Below are positions 1 to 5,362 of a DNA stretch of 5,691 nucleotides, piece after piece. Every line of letters begins with the position of its first letter. Position 1 is the stretch's first letter. This stretch comes from an uncultured Clostridia bacterium (lineage in GTDB: Bacteria > Bacillota > Clostridia > Oscillospirales > Ruminococcaceae). Under the pieces are notes generated by a model that was not told the DNA's origin, made no database searches, and worked only from the letters and a program-made list of their open reading frames with translations. The stretch covers positions 1 to 5,691 of the forward strand of contig CALBGD010000478.1 of assembly GCA_937893735.1 (NCBI GenBank). The letters are read 5' to 3'. Position numbers and translations under genes: made by a program.

Positions 1-267
1 CGGGTCGGAGAAGCCTCCGACGTGACCGGAAGCCACCCATGTCTGCGGGTTCATCAGGATAGCGGAATCAAGTCCTACGTTGTACTTGTTCTCCTGAATG
101 AACTTCTTGCGCCATGCGTTCTTGATGTTGGTCTTGAGCTCAACGCCGAGGGGACCGTAGTCCCATGTGTTTGCAAGTCCGCCGTAGATCTCACTGCCGG
201 GATAAACGAAGCCCCTGCCCTTGCAGAGAGCAACGATTTTGTCGAGGGTCTTTTCTGTGTTGTTCAT
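1..267 (-). CDS. glyS: Glycyl-tRNA synthetase, single-chain type (5' part only)
   Basis: This is the first 89 codons of a gene that leaves the window at position 1. The enzyme attaches glycine to tRNA-Gly in the cytoplasm, using ATP. The N-terminus shows the class II dimeric (eukaryote/archaea-like) glycyl-tRNA synthetase signature: a helix with [21 protein letters not shown] (first 20 residues of that run are about 11-30), then [16 protein letters not shown] (about 30-45), and [17 protein letters not shown] at 73-89, the motif region in which the glycine-binding fold begins. The alpha2beta2 GlyQ/GlyS type does not look like this. The start ATG at 265-267 is supported by an AAAGGA ribosome binding site at 275-280, 7 nt upstream. 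The gene has its own promoter (326-354) and follows mgtE on the same strand after a terminator. Nothing is broken in the visible part. The identification is firm; catalytic motifs 2 and 3 lie outside the window. Confidence 0.95.
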   Translation of the reverse strand, partial: MNNTEKTLDKIVALCKGRGFVYPGSEIYGGLANTWDYGPLGVELKTNIKNAWRKKFIQENKYNVGLDSAILMNPQTWVASGHVGGFSDP

Positions 268-284
268 GTCTTGTTCCTTTCATG

Positions 285-303
285 CCCTGCATGGCTTGCA
301 GGG
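285..303 (-). promoter_or_regulatory. Hairpin in the glyS 5' leader, just upstream of the ribosome binding site
   Basis: On the minus strand, CCCTGCA and TGCAGGG form a perfect 7-bp stem around the 5-nt loop AGCCA. It ends 4 nt before the AAAGGA ribosome binding site. No U-tract follows, so it is not a terminator. The whole leader is only about 50 nt, too short for a T-box. It could stabilise the 5' end of the mRNA or tune initiation; that role is inferred. Confidence 0.55.
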
Positions 304-325
304 ACGATAAAATAGTTTCCTATAT

Positions 326-354
326 AGTATAACGCAAAACCGCTCATTAGTCAA
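326..354 (-). promoter_or_regulatory. glyS promoter (sigma-A type)
   Basis: On the minus strand, TTGACT (349-354) is the -35 and TATACT (326-331) the -10, with exactly 17 bp between. Transcription would start near 319, giving a leader of about 50 nt before the glyS ATG. The promoter lies directly downstream of the mgtE terminator, making glyS an independent unit. Confidence 0.85.
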
Positions 355-363
355 GTAGTGCCA

Positions 364-393
364 CAAACAAAACGGGGGCATTTCTGCTCCCGT
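364..393 (-). terminator. Intrinsic terminator of mgtE
   Basis: On the minus strand, ACGGGAGC and GCCCCCGT pair over 8 positions with one A-C mismatch, around the loop AGAAAT. The run TTTTGTTT follows. It begins 9 nt after the mgtE stop codon (403-405) and precedes the glyS promoter, so it separates the two units. Confidence 0.8.
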
Positions 394-402
394 ATATTAA
401 AC

Positions 403-1806
403 TTATCCGCCAAGATGAAGCACCTGTAACAGCAGGAGCCAGCTCAGCCCGTAATATGTCACAACCGCAACGAGGTCGTTCACAGTGGTTATCAGCGGAC
501 CGGAGGCAACCGCCGGGTCTACGCCTATCTTCTTGAAGAACATCGGGACAAGCGTGCCGACTCCGCTGGAAATAAGCATAGCAAGCATCAGCGCTGCGCC
601 TATGCACGCGGAAACCGCAAACGAAAATCCCGCGGGATATTCCTTGAACAGCATGATGTAAAGTCCCACGAAAAGCACCGAAAGCACCCCGAGGATAAGT
701 CCGCAGGAAAGTCCCACGCGCATTTCCTTGCCGACCAGCTTCAATTTCTTCCCCGCTGTGAGGTCCTTGTCCATCAGCACGCGGATAGTCACTGCCAGCG
801 ACTGGGTTCCCACATTGCCCGCCATATCGAGTATAAGCGACTGGAACGCCATTATTATCGTGAGCTGCGACACTACCTTTTCGAATGCCCCGACAACTCC
901 CGACACCGCCATGCCAAGCACCAGCAGGATAAGAAGCCACGGCATACGCTTTTTAAGGCTGGCGAAAAGCGGCTCGTGCAGGTCCTCCTCCCCGGAAAGA
1001 CCGCCCAGCTTTGCGTAGTCGTCGCCCATCTCGTCGTCAACGGCCTCCAGCAGGCTTTCAAGCGTGATAACGCCGAGGATATGATTCCCGCTGTCCAGCA
1101 CCGGGACGCTGCTCTCGGAGTAGCTCTTCAGCCGCTCAATGCAGTCCTCCGTCCTCTCGGTGCTGTAAACATACGGGAAGCTCTGCTGTATCAGCGGCTT
1201 TATTTCAGCGTGCTTTTCAGCTGTGAGGAGCTCCCGCAGACCCACTGCGCCGCAGAAAAATCCGTTTTCCGCCGTTACGAATATCGTGGAGATATTGTCG
1301 TTTTCCTTCGCTTGATCCATCAGCGCCCGGGTAGCCTCGGCGGCGGTCATTCCGGAGTTTATCGAGATATAGTTTGTGGTCATGCGGCTGCCTATCTCGT
1401 CGTCGTCAAACGACACGATGAGCTCCAGCTTTCTTCTTGTTTCTTCGTCAAGAAGCTCAAAAAGCTGATTTCTTTTTTCTTTCGGGAATTCCCGCAGGAC
1501 GTCCGCCGCCGCGTCAGTCTCCATCTTTCCGATAAGGAGCACCGTTTTCCCGAGATCGGTCTCTTTGAGATACTCAGCGGCGTTTTCCGGCTCGAAATAC
1601 TCGAAAACGTCAGCAAGCTCCTCCATGTCCAGCGTGCGGAAGAGCTTCATGCGCTCCCCCGTGCTCAGCAGCTCCGCCGCCTTTGCGATATCCCCTGCAT
1701 GGTATTCCGCAAGACGCTCCTGCGAAGCCTTCGGCGAAAGATTGCTCCTGACGAGCTCGGCTATCTCCGCTGCGTGATCCCTGATCATTGATTCGTTCAT
1801 TGCCAT
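403..1806 (-). CDS. mgtE: Magnesium transporter MgtE
   Basis: This 467-aa protein is a Mg2+-gated magnesium channel of the cytoplasmic membrane, full length for the family. Domains in order are: an N-terminal acidic helical MgtE-N domain (about 30-135, with repeats such as ELLSTGERMKLFRTLDMEEL), two CBS domains (about 136-200 and 200-262, opening with DDEIGSRMTTNYISI), a connecting plug helix (about 263-288), and five predicted membrane helices (about 288-463). Family hallmarks are MAGNVGTQS at 328-336 and GVDPAVASGPLITT at 428-441. The Asp in the second motif (430) corresponds to the pore-lining, Mg2+-binding aspartate. In the family, Mg2+ bound between the N and CBS domains closes the pore when internal Mg2+ is high. 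ATG 1804-1806 is preferred over the second ATG two codons on because the AGGG of the GGCAGGG site (1814-1820) is 7 nt upstream. A consensus promoter and a long structured leader, probably an M-box riboswitch, precede it. A terminator follows it. Confidence 0.96.
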   Translation of the reverse strand: MAMNESMIRDHAAEIAELVRSNLSPKASQERLAEYHAGDIAKAAELLSTGERMKLFRTLDMEELADVFEYFEPENAAEYLKETDLGKTVLLIGKMETDAAADVLREFPKEKRNQLFELLDEETRRKLELIVSFDDDEIGSRMTTNYISINSGMTAAEATRALMDQAKENDNISTIFVTAENGFFCGAVGLRELLTAEKHAEIKPLIQQSFPYVYSTERTEDCIERLKSYSESSVPVLDSGNHILGVITLESLLEAVDDEMGDDYAKLGGLSGEEDLHEPLFASLKKRMPWLLILLVLGMAVSGVVGAFEKVVSQLTIIMAFQSLILDMAGNVGTQSLAVTIRVLMDKDLTAGKKLKLVGKEMRVGLSCGLILGVLSVLFVGLYIMLFKEYPAGFSFAVSACIGAALMLAMLISSGVGTLVPMFFKKIGVDPAVASGPLITTVNDLVAVVTYYGLSWLLLLQVLHLGG

Positions 1807-1847
1807 AGTAGTACCCTGCCTTTCATCAAATTATGCTGCATCTGAGT

Positions 1848-1972
1848 GAAAGTGAAGCCGGGCACAGTATGCGCCTATATTACTTTTTGAAGCGGGCAGA
1901 GCCGCTGTTCCGGGCGGCATACCGTGTACTTCGCCCGTGACTGTCACCATTTTTCAACTCTGCTCACCTCTC
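1848..1972 (-). promoter_or_regulatory. Probable M-box (ykoK-type) Mg2+ riboswitch in the mgtE leader
   Basis: In the minus-strand RNA a long closing helix joins the ends. GAGA (1969-1972) pairs with UUUC (1848-1851), and GUGAGC (1962-1967) pairs with GC-U-UCAC (1852-1858), leaving a G and a U bulged. Inside are three hairpins: CGGGCG/CGCCCG (1932-1937 with 1911-1916), AGCGG/CCGCU (1902-1906 with 1891-1895) and GGCGCA/UGUGCC (1870-1875 with 1861-1866). From memory, M-boxes carry AGGUGAG in the 5' strand and a CAUACAGUGC...CUCUAC string in the 3' strand. Here AGGUGAG (1963-1969) and CAUACUGUGCC...CUUCAC fall in the matching places. Gene context (mgtE) and leader length fit. It is shorter than the Bacillus example (about 125 nt) and I could not run a covariance model. 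There is no terminator before the start codon, so control would be translational. Confidence 0.62.
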
Positions 1973-1996
1973 TTTTACGATTTTTGCAACGTGATA

Positions 1997-2026
1997 ATTA
2001 TAGCACCATAATCAATTATCTGTCAA
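1997..2026 (-). promoter_or_regulatory. mgtE promoter (perfect sigma-A consensus boxes)
   Basis: On the minus strand, TTGACA (2021-2026) and TATAAT (1997-2002) are both perfect consensus, with an 18-bp spacer. An A-rich stretch at about 2034-2044 lies upstream and could act as an UP element. Transcription would start near 1990, giving a leader of about 180 nt before the mgtE ATG. Such a strong promoter suggests that control is exerted later, through the leader RNA. Confidence 0.9.
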
Positions 2027-2049
2027 CCCCGGCGAAATTTTTTTCACAG

Positions 2050-2064
2050 GATTTTCAGAAAACT
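2050..2064. promoter_or_regulatory. CodY-box-like palindrome upstream of the mgtE promoter
   Basis: GATTTTCAGAAAACT matches the CodY consensus AATTTTCWGAAAATT at 13 of 15 positions, with a perfect TTTTC-A-GAAAA core. It lies between the GNAT stop codon and the mgtE -35, centred about 67 bp upstream of the predicted start. CodY is the GTP- and branched-chain-amino-acid-sensing regulator of many Firmicutes. Whether this organism has CodY cannot be seen here. Confidence 0.45.
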
Positions 2065-2066
2065 GC

Positions 2067-2519
2067 TCACAGCTTATACTGCATGAAGTTGCCGTTCTTT
2101 ACGAATCCGAAGTCCGTATACAGCAGTACTCCCATATCGGAGGCGGTTATCTGCACGGTGCCGCAGCCGTACCGCCGCGCCTCACCGACAACTTTCGACA
2201 GGAGCTCCCGCGCTATGCCCTGCCTGCGGTATTCCGGGTCGGTGTACATACTCGACAGCAGACCCATTTTCCCGCTCGGGCAGCCGAAATACGGCGACTT
2301 TTCGACAAAGGACATTCCAGAAGTACCGACTATTCTTTCTCCGTCCACCGCCAGCCATGAAACAAATGTGCCGTCAGCCATGTGCCGGGTGTAGTAGTCC
2401 AGAAGCGCCGGACGCAGGTCTATGTCCTCTTTTGCGCCCTCCTCGCGGAGCTGATTTATACGCATAGAAATGAACCTGTCAAGGTCGTCTGATGTAAGCC
2501 TGCGATATTTTATCTCCAT
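2067..2519 (-). CDS. GNAT-family N-acetyltransferase
   Basis: This 150-aa cytoplasmic protein is a single GNAT domain, which transfers an acetyl group from acetyl-CoA to an amine. The acetyl-CoA-binding motif A is LLSSMYTDPEYRRQGIARELL at about 87-107. R99-Q100-G101-I102-A103 in it form the pyrophosphate-binding loop. The C-terminal motif B region reads LLYTDFGF at 132-139, the usual ending for the fold. The substrate cannot be told from sequence; small-molecule, peptide or protein N-acetylation are all possible. The start ATG at 2517-2519 has a strong GGAGGT site at 2525-2530. There is no convincing promoter in the 78 bp between it and ilvE, and the ilvE terminator hairpin ends about 12 nt before its ribosome binding site. 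It is therefore probably expressed by readthrough from ilvE. No intrinsic terminator is visible after it, so some transcripts may continue into the mgtE leader. Confidence 0.88.
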   Translation of the reverse strand: MEIKYRRLTSDDLDRFISMRINQLREEGAKEDIDLRPALLDYYTRHMADGTFVSWLAVDGERIVGTSGMSFVEKSPYFGCPSGKMGLLSSMYTDPEYRRQGIARELLSKVVGEARRYGCGTVQITASDMGVLLYTDFGFVKNGNFMQYKL

Positions 2520-2536
2520 TTCTGACCTCCATATAC

Positions 2537-2573
2537 AAAAGCGCGCCGATATACCCGAAGTAATACCGGCGCG
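2537..2573 (-). terminator. Intrinsic terminator of ilvE with a UUCG tetraloop
   Basis: On the minus strand, CGCGCCGGTATTAC (2560-2573) and GGTATATCGGCGCG (2542-2555) pair over 14 positions with two mismatches. They are capped by TTCG closed by a C-G pair, the very stable cUUCGg tetraloop. Only four Ts (2537-2540) follow, so termination may be partial. It lies 24 nt after the ilvE stop and directly before the GNAT ribosome binding site. Confidence 0.75.
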
Positions 2574-2597
2574 ATAATATTCAATCTGTCAACAGAA

Positions 2598-3662
2598 TCA
2601 GAGCTTCTCGATCCAGCCCATGTCGTCCGGAATCTTGCCGTACTGCATACCTGTCATGGTGTCGTAGAGCTTCTGAGTGATCGGGCCGATCTTGCCGCCT
2701 CCGATCTCCATGATCTTGTCGCCCCACTTGAGGTGGCCTACCGGAGAAACGACAGCCGCAGTACCTGTGCCGAATACCTCGTCCAGCTTGCCTGCGTCGT
2801 AAGCGTCAGCAACCTCCTGAATGGTGATACGGCGCTCGGAAACCTTCATGCCCCACTTTCTGCAAAGCTCCAGCGCGGACTTTCTGGTGATACCGGAAAG
2901 AATGCTGCCCTGAAGGGACGGAGTAACTACCTCGCCATCGATAACGAACATAATGTTCATTGCGCCGACTTCCTCTATGTACTTGCGCTCAACGCCGTCA
3001 AGCCACAGTACCTGAGAATAGTTCTGCTTGTGTGCCTCGTCCTGACCTGCAAGGGAAGCAGCGTAGTTGCCGCCGGTCTTTGTGAAGCCCATTCCGCCTC
3101 TTACTGCGCGGACATAGTTGGTCTCGACATAGATATTTACAGGGTTGAGACCGGTGCTGTAATATGCGCCGGACGGGCTCATGATGATCATGAAATAGTA
3201 CTTTTCGCCGGGACGTACACCGAGGAACGGATCAGCCGCGAAGATGAACGGACGGATATACAGAGATGCGCCGTCAATGTGCGGAACCCAGTCCTTGTCT
3301 ATCTCAACGAGGGTGTGGAGAGCCTGAAGGGCGTCCTTCTCGTTTATCTTCGGGATAACAAGTCTCTCAGCAGAAACATTCATTCTCTTGAAGTTCTCCT
3401 CCGGACGGAAGAACTGAATGTCGCCGGTGGGGGTTCTGTAAGCCTTCATGCCCTCGAAGATCTCCTGACCATAGTGAAGGACCATCGCGGACGGCATAAG
3501 CTCGATAGGGCCGTAGGGCACGATGCGTGCGTCATGCCAGCCCTGACCTTCGTCGTACTCCATGACGAACATATGGTCGGTAAAGATATGACCGAAGCCG
3601 AGCTTGGTTTCATCAGCGGGCTTCTGCTTGGGATGTGTTGTTTTTTCGATTCTGATATCCAT
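2598..3662 (-). CDS. ilvE: Branched-chain amino acid aminotransferase (BCAT)
   Basis: This 354-aa cytoplasmic PLP enzyme carries out the reversible last step of leucine, isoleucine and valine synthesis, moving an amino group between glutamate and the branched-chain 2-oxoacids. It has the length and motifs of the eukaryote-like BCAT group. LGFGHIFTDHMF is near the N-terminus (21-32) and YGQEIFEGMKAYR is at 64-76. The PLP-binding lysine is K195 in FTKTGGNYAASLAGQ. The QVLWLDG..RKYIEEVGAMN region (217-236) holds the cofactor-contacting glutamate, and the phosphate-binding FGTGTAAVVSPVG is at 297-309. All key residues are present. The start ATG (3660-3662) follows an AAAGGA site (3670-3675) by 7 nt. 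It has its own promoter (3729-3757). Directly upstream lies a CodY-like palindrome, which fits the usual CodY control of branched-chain amino acid genes. A terminator follows the stop codon. Confidence 0.95.
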   Translation of the reverse strand: MDIRIEKTTHPKQKPADETKLGFGHIFTDHMFVMEYDEGQGWHDARIVPYGPIELMPSAMVLHYGQEIFEGMKAYRTPTGDIQFFRPEENFKRMNVSAERLVIPKINEKDALQALHTLVEIDKDWVPHIDGASLYIRPFIFAADPFLGVRPGEKYYFMIIMSPSGAYYSTGLNPVNIYVETNYVRAVRGGMGFTKTGGNYAASLAGQDEAHKQNYSQVLWLDGVERKYIEEVGAMNIMFVIDGEVVTPSLQGSILSGITRKSALELCRKWGMKVSERRITIQEVADAYDAGKLDEVFGTGTAAVVSPVGHLKWGDKIMEIGGGKIGPITQKLYDTMTGMQYGKIPDDMGWIEKL

Positions 3663-3728
3663 TGTTGTATCCTTTCCAATACGCCCCGCATTGCGCCGGG
3701 CTGCACCCTGTTTTAATAATACACTTTT

Positions 3729-3757
3729 ATTATATCACTATTGCGCCGACTTGTAAA
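3729..3757 (-). promoter_or_regulatory. ilvE promoter (sigma-A type)
   Basis: On the minus strand, TTTACA (3752-3757) and TATAAT (3729-3734) are separated by 17 bp. The predicted start is near 3722, giving a leader of about 60 nt. The AT-rich inverted repeat at 3762-3785 abuts the -35 on its upstream side, a position suited to an UP element or a regulator site. Confidence 0.85.
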
Positions 3758-3771
3758 CAATTTTTTCTGCT

Positions 3772-3786
3772 TTTTTTCAGAAAAAT
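3772..3786. promoter_or_regulatory. CodY-box-like palindrome upstream of the ilvE promoter
   Basis: TTTTTTCAGAAAAAT matches AATTTTCWGAAAATT at 12 of 15 positions and carries the same 11-bp core, TTTTCAGAAAA, as the site before mgtE. It is centred about 57 bp upstream of the predicted ilvE start. A branched-chain amino acid gene is a classic CodY target, which makes this the more believable of the two sites. Confidence 0.5.
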
Positions 3787-3862
3787 GCAATTTTCACATG
3801 GCCGACCCGGCAAAATATACACAGGTGATATAAAATGGGAAGTTTTCCGAACTGCCTATGTC

Positions 3863-3918
3863 CGTTTTTTTCAACAAAACCCTGTTTGTGCGCCCGGAAT
3901 CTTCGTTTTTTTCAACAA
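3863..3918 (+). repeat. Pair of 15-bp direct repeats upstream of the rightward promoter
   Basis: CGTTTTTTTCAACAA occurs exactly at 3863-3877 and again at 3904-3918, 41 bp apart start to start, close to four helical turns. The second copy ends 33 bp before the -35 of the promoter at 3952. The two would face the same side of the DNA, as expected for a regulator or phased T-tract bending. A looser copy (TTTTTTTCAGAAA) lies at 3771-3783. Confidence 0.6.
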
Positions 3919-3951
3919 TCAACAGCGAAAAACTTTGTTTATGATATTGTA

Positions 3952-3980
3952 TTGACAGTCCCTGTATTTTTTGCTACAAT
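3952..3980 (+). promoter_or_regulatory. Promoter of the 391-aa gene (sigma-A type)
   Basis: TTGACA (3952-3957) and TACAAT (3975-3980) are separated by 17 bp. Transcription would start near 3987, leaving a leader of about 60 nt before the ATG at 4048. This position rules out the longer in-frame reading that begins at 3835, because its first codons would not be on this transcript. Confidence 0.88.
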
Positions 3981-4047
3981 GAGTATGGTGGACTGCGCAC
4001 ATAACAAAAAAGCAGAAGCATACATCACGTTGGAGGGGAAGCCACCC

Positions 4048-5223
4048 ATGACAAAAAACGAAGCCAGCGCACATCAGACCGTCACTGTTTTATCGCAGGA
4101 CGGCGAGCACATCGGTCTCACCTACCCAAGACGGGCGGCGGGGCTGGTTAAAAAAGGTCGGGCACGTTATGTGAACGACAGTATGATTCGTCTTGAAAGC
4201 GTGTCCGACGCAGAAATTACGGAGGACATAAAGATGGATAACATAAATACCCTTAACGAAAACAAGCCCGTGCAGGAGCAGCCTGTAAACCGCCTTTACT
4301 TTAACGCAAGGGAATGGAACTTCAACAAGGACTGCCAGCACAATGTCGGAAACCGCAGCTTCATGCAGGGGCCTGACGGAACTCTATCCGAGGCTTTCAT
4401 GATAGGCGACTGGGGCTACAACTGGACTGAAATAGTCACAAAGCAGCTCATTCTGCCGAAGAAAACACTCCACACGTTTACATTCTGGCTCAACGGCGGC
4501 GAGAATGACAATAACAACGAGGTGTGCAGGTTTGAGATAGTGTTCAACAACGAATATGAGGAACGCTACACGTTCAATCTCAACCGTAACTTTATAAGAC
4601 CGCTCAAAAAGGTGAACGGGTGGGAGCTCTACGAAATTCCGTTCATGACAGCGGACAATGAATACACACAGCTCCGCTTCGTGGCTCAGCGGGCATACAT
4701 GACCGTCATGACGGCAAAGCCCATTGAGGAATATGCAGCTCTGCCAGACTCCGTGGACGAATTTGAAAGCGAACGTCCCCAGCGGCACAACATCATTTTC
4801 GAGGACGGCTGGCCTACAAACACATGGTACTCGACAAGGGCGCTGCGCGAAAAGCACAATAAAACCGCGAATGTCCCGGAAAAGCACGAGCTCTCTTTCC
4901 ATGCCGCCGAAAATCTGATGAACCAGGCGCACGCGCTGAATGGCAGAGTTTCATTTGCGACGGACGAGATATCCAAAAAGCTTGACGGCATTTCCGGACT
5001 TTACGCAAGCCTTGGCGAAGAAATCGGCAATGCAGTCAGCAGAGCAATCAGCGGCAGAGATCCGGGAGATATCGACATAGACGATATATGCAGCGATATC
5101 ATGGATAAGTTCAGCGACCAGATAGATAATATCACCGACGAAATATCCTCTGCCATCGACGAGCTGAACGGCGCAGTTCAGGATATGTCCGATTCCATTG
5201 AGGATATGAACGATGACGATTAA
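4048..5223 (+). CDS. Uncharacterised three-part protein: RRXRR/PLMP-like domain, beta-rich domain, acidic coiled coil
   Basis: I do not recognise this 391-aa protein as a named family. Residues 10-50 (TVTVLSQDGEHIGLTYPRRA, then GLVKKGRARYVNDSMIRLE) resemble the small RRXRR/PLMP domain found at the N-terminus of IscB-like and some HNH proteins, with R28-R29 and K35-K36-G37-R38-A39-R40. No RuvC or HNH motif follows. Residues 51-80 are a polar linker. Residues 81-225 are rich in aromatics and alternating beta-type patterns (W90, W122, W126, FTFWLNGGEND at 144-154, W192), suggesting a beta-sandwich. Residues 284-391 are a coiled coil with hydrophobics at 3-4 spacing (359, 362, 366, 370, 373, 377, 380, 384, 387) and a very acidic tail ending in DDD. 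There is no signal peptide or membrane helix, so it is probably cytoplasmic. ATG 4048 follows GGAGGGG (4032-4038) by 9 nt. It is a single-gene unit with its own promoter and terminator. Confidence 0.85.
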   Translation: MTKNEASAHQTVTVLSQDGEHIGLTYPRRAAGLVKKGRARYVNDSMIRLESVSDAEITEDIKMDNINTLNENKPVQEQPVNRLYFNAREWNFNKDCQHNVGNRSFMQGPDGTLSEAFMIGDWGYNWTEIVTKQLILPKKTLHTFTFWLNGGENDNNNEVCRFEIVFNNEYEERYTFNLNRNFIRPLKKVNGWELYEIPFMTADNEYTQLRFVAQRAYMTVMTAKPIEEYAALPDSVDEFESERPQRHNIIFEDGWPTNTWYSTRALREKHNKTANVPEKHELSFHAAENLMNQAHALNGRVSFATDEISKKLDGISGLYASLGEEIGNAVSRAISGRDPGDIDIDDICSDIMDKFSDQIDNITDEISSAIDELNGAVQDMSDSIEDMNDDD

Positions 5224-5249
5224 GGGTAATATCCGATAAAATACGACCG

Positions 5250-5279
5250 CCCCTCCCGGAAACGGGAGGGGTTATTTTT
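5250..5279 (+). terminator. Strong intrinsic terminator of the 391-aa gene
   Basis: CCCCTCCCG and CGGGAGGGG form a perfect 9-bp stem closed by a GAAA (GNRA) tetraloop, followed by TTATTTTT. It starts 27 nt after the stop codon. The reverse strand has no U-tract, so it works rightward only. Confidence 0.92.
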
Positions 5280-5289
5280 GTGAAAATTT

Positions 5290-5362
5290 ACGTCATTTCC
5301 CGGAATATTTCCGCAATAAAATCCCACAATAATGCTGTTGATTTTATTGAAAGGAATGACGT
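5290..5362 (+). promoter_or_regulatory. Three-way-junction leader covering the ribosome binding site of the efflux adaptor gene
   Basis: Three helices nest without conflict. The outer stem pairs 5290-5299 (ACGTCATTTC) with 5353-5362 (GGAATGACGT): 10 pairs, one of them U-G. A small hairpin CGGAA-TAT-TTCCG occupies 5301-5313. A perfect 10-bp stem pairs CAATAAAATC (5314-5323) with GATTTTATTG (5340-5349) around a 16-nt loop. Junction linkers are 1, 0 and 3 nt. The outer stem takes in the GG of the AAAGGA site (5350-5355) and ends 2 nt before the ATG at 5365. The same repeats could instead be DNA operators, since a weak -10 (AATAAT, 5328-5333) lies inside. The pairing is seen; the role is inferred. 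Confidence 0.55.

Larger units (their letters stand above)
3663..4047. other. Divergent intergenic control region between ilvE and the 391-aa gene
   Basis: This 385-bp stretch holds no gene that I accept. From left to right it contains: the ilvE ribosome binding site; a hairpin in the ilvE leader (3683-3701, minus strand, GCCC..GGGC stem with one mismatch); the ilvE promoter; an AT-rich inverted repeat TTTTTCTG/CAGAAAAA (3762-3769 with 3778-3785) that contains a CodY-like palindrome; a pair of 15-bp direct repeats; and the rightward promoter at 3952-3980. The stretch 3787-3862 shows nothing I can name. Confidence 0.7.

Noticed and set aside
976..1791. Long open frame on the plus strand opposite mgtE (271 codons)
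   Set aside because: It is a shadow of mgtE: the minus-strand frame is a clear full-length MgtE, and the plus-strand translation has no recognisable domain.
2050..2064. Palindrome after the GNAT stop codon as a GNAT terminator
   Set aside because: The stem is AT-only apart from its centre, and no U-tract follows on the minus strand. It fits a protein-binding site better.
2583..2588. TTGACA just after ilvE as a promoter for the GNAT gene
   Set aside because: The nearest -10-like strings lie 7 or 21 bp away, outside the usable 15-19 bp range.
2733..3716. Long open frame on the plus strand opposite ilvE (327 codons)
   Set aside because: The minus-strand frame is an intact aminotransferase with all its motifs. 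The plus-strand reading runs across the ilvE start and leader and has no domain pattern.
3835..4047. Longer in-frame start of the 391-aa protein at 3835, adding 71 residues, with an AGGTGA string 6 nt upstream
   Set aside because: A good promoter (3952-3980) and a strong ribosome binding site (4032-4038) lie inside the extension. The added residues are Cys- and Phe-rich with no protein-like pattern, and the stretch contains the direct repeats.
5314..5362. Possible hammerhead ribozyme, from CTGTTGA and GAAA strings in the leader
   Set aside because: The core CUGANGA is not matched at position 4, and no stem II fits between the strings.
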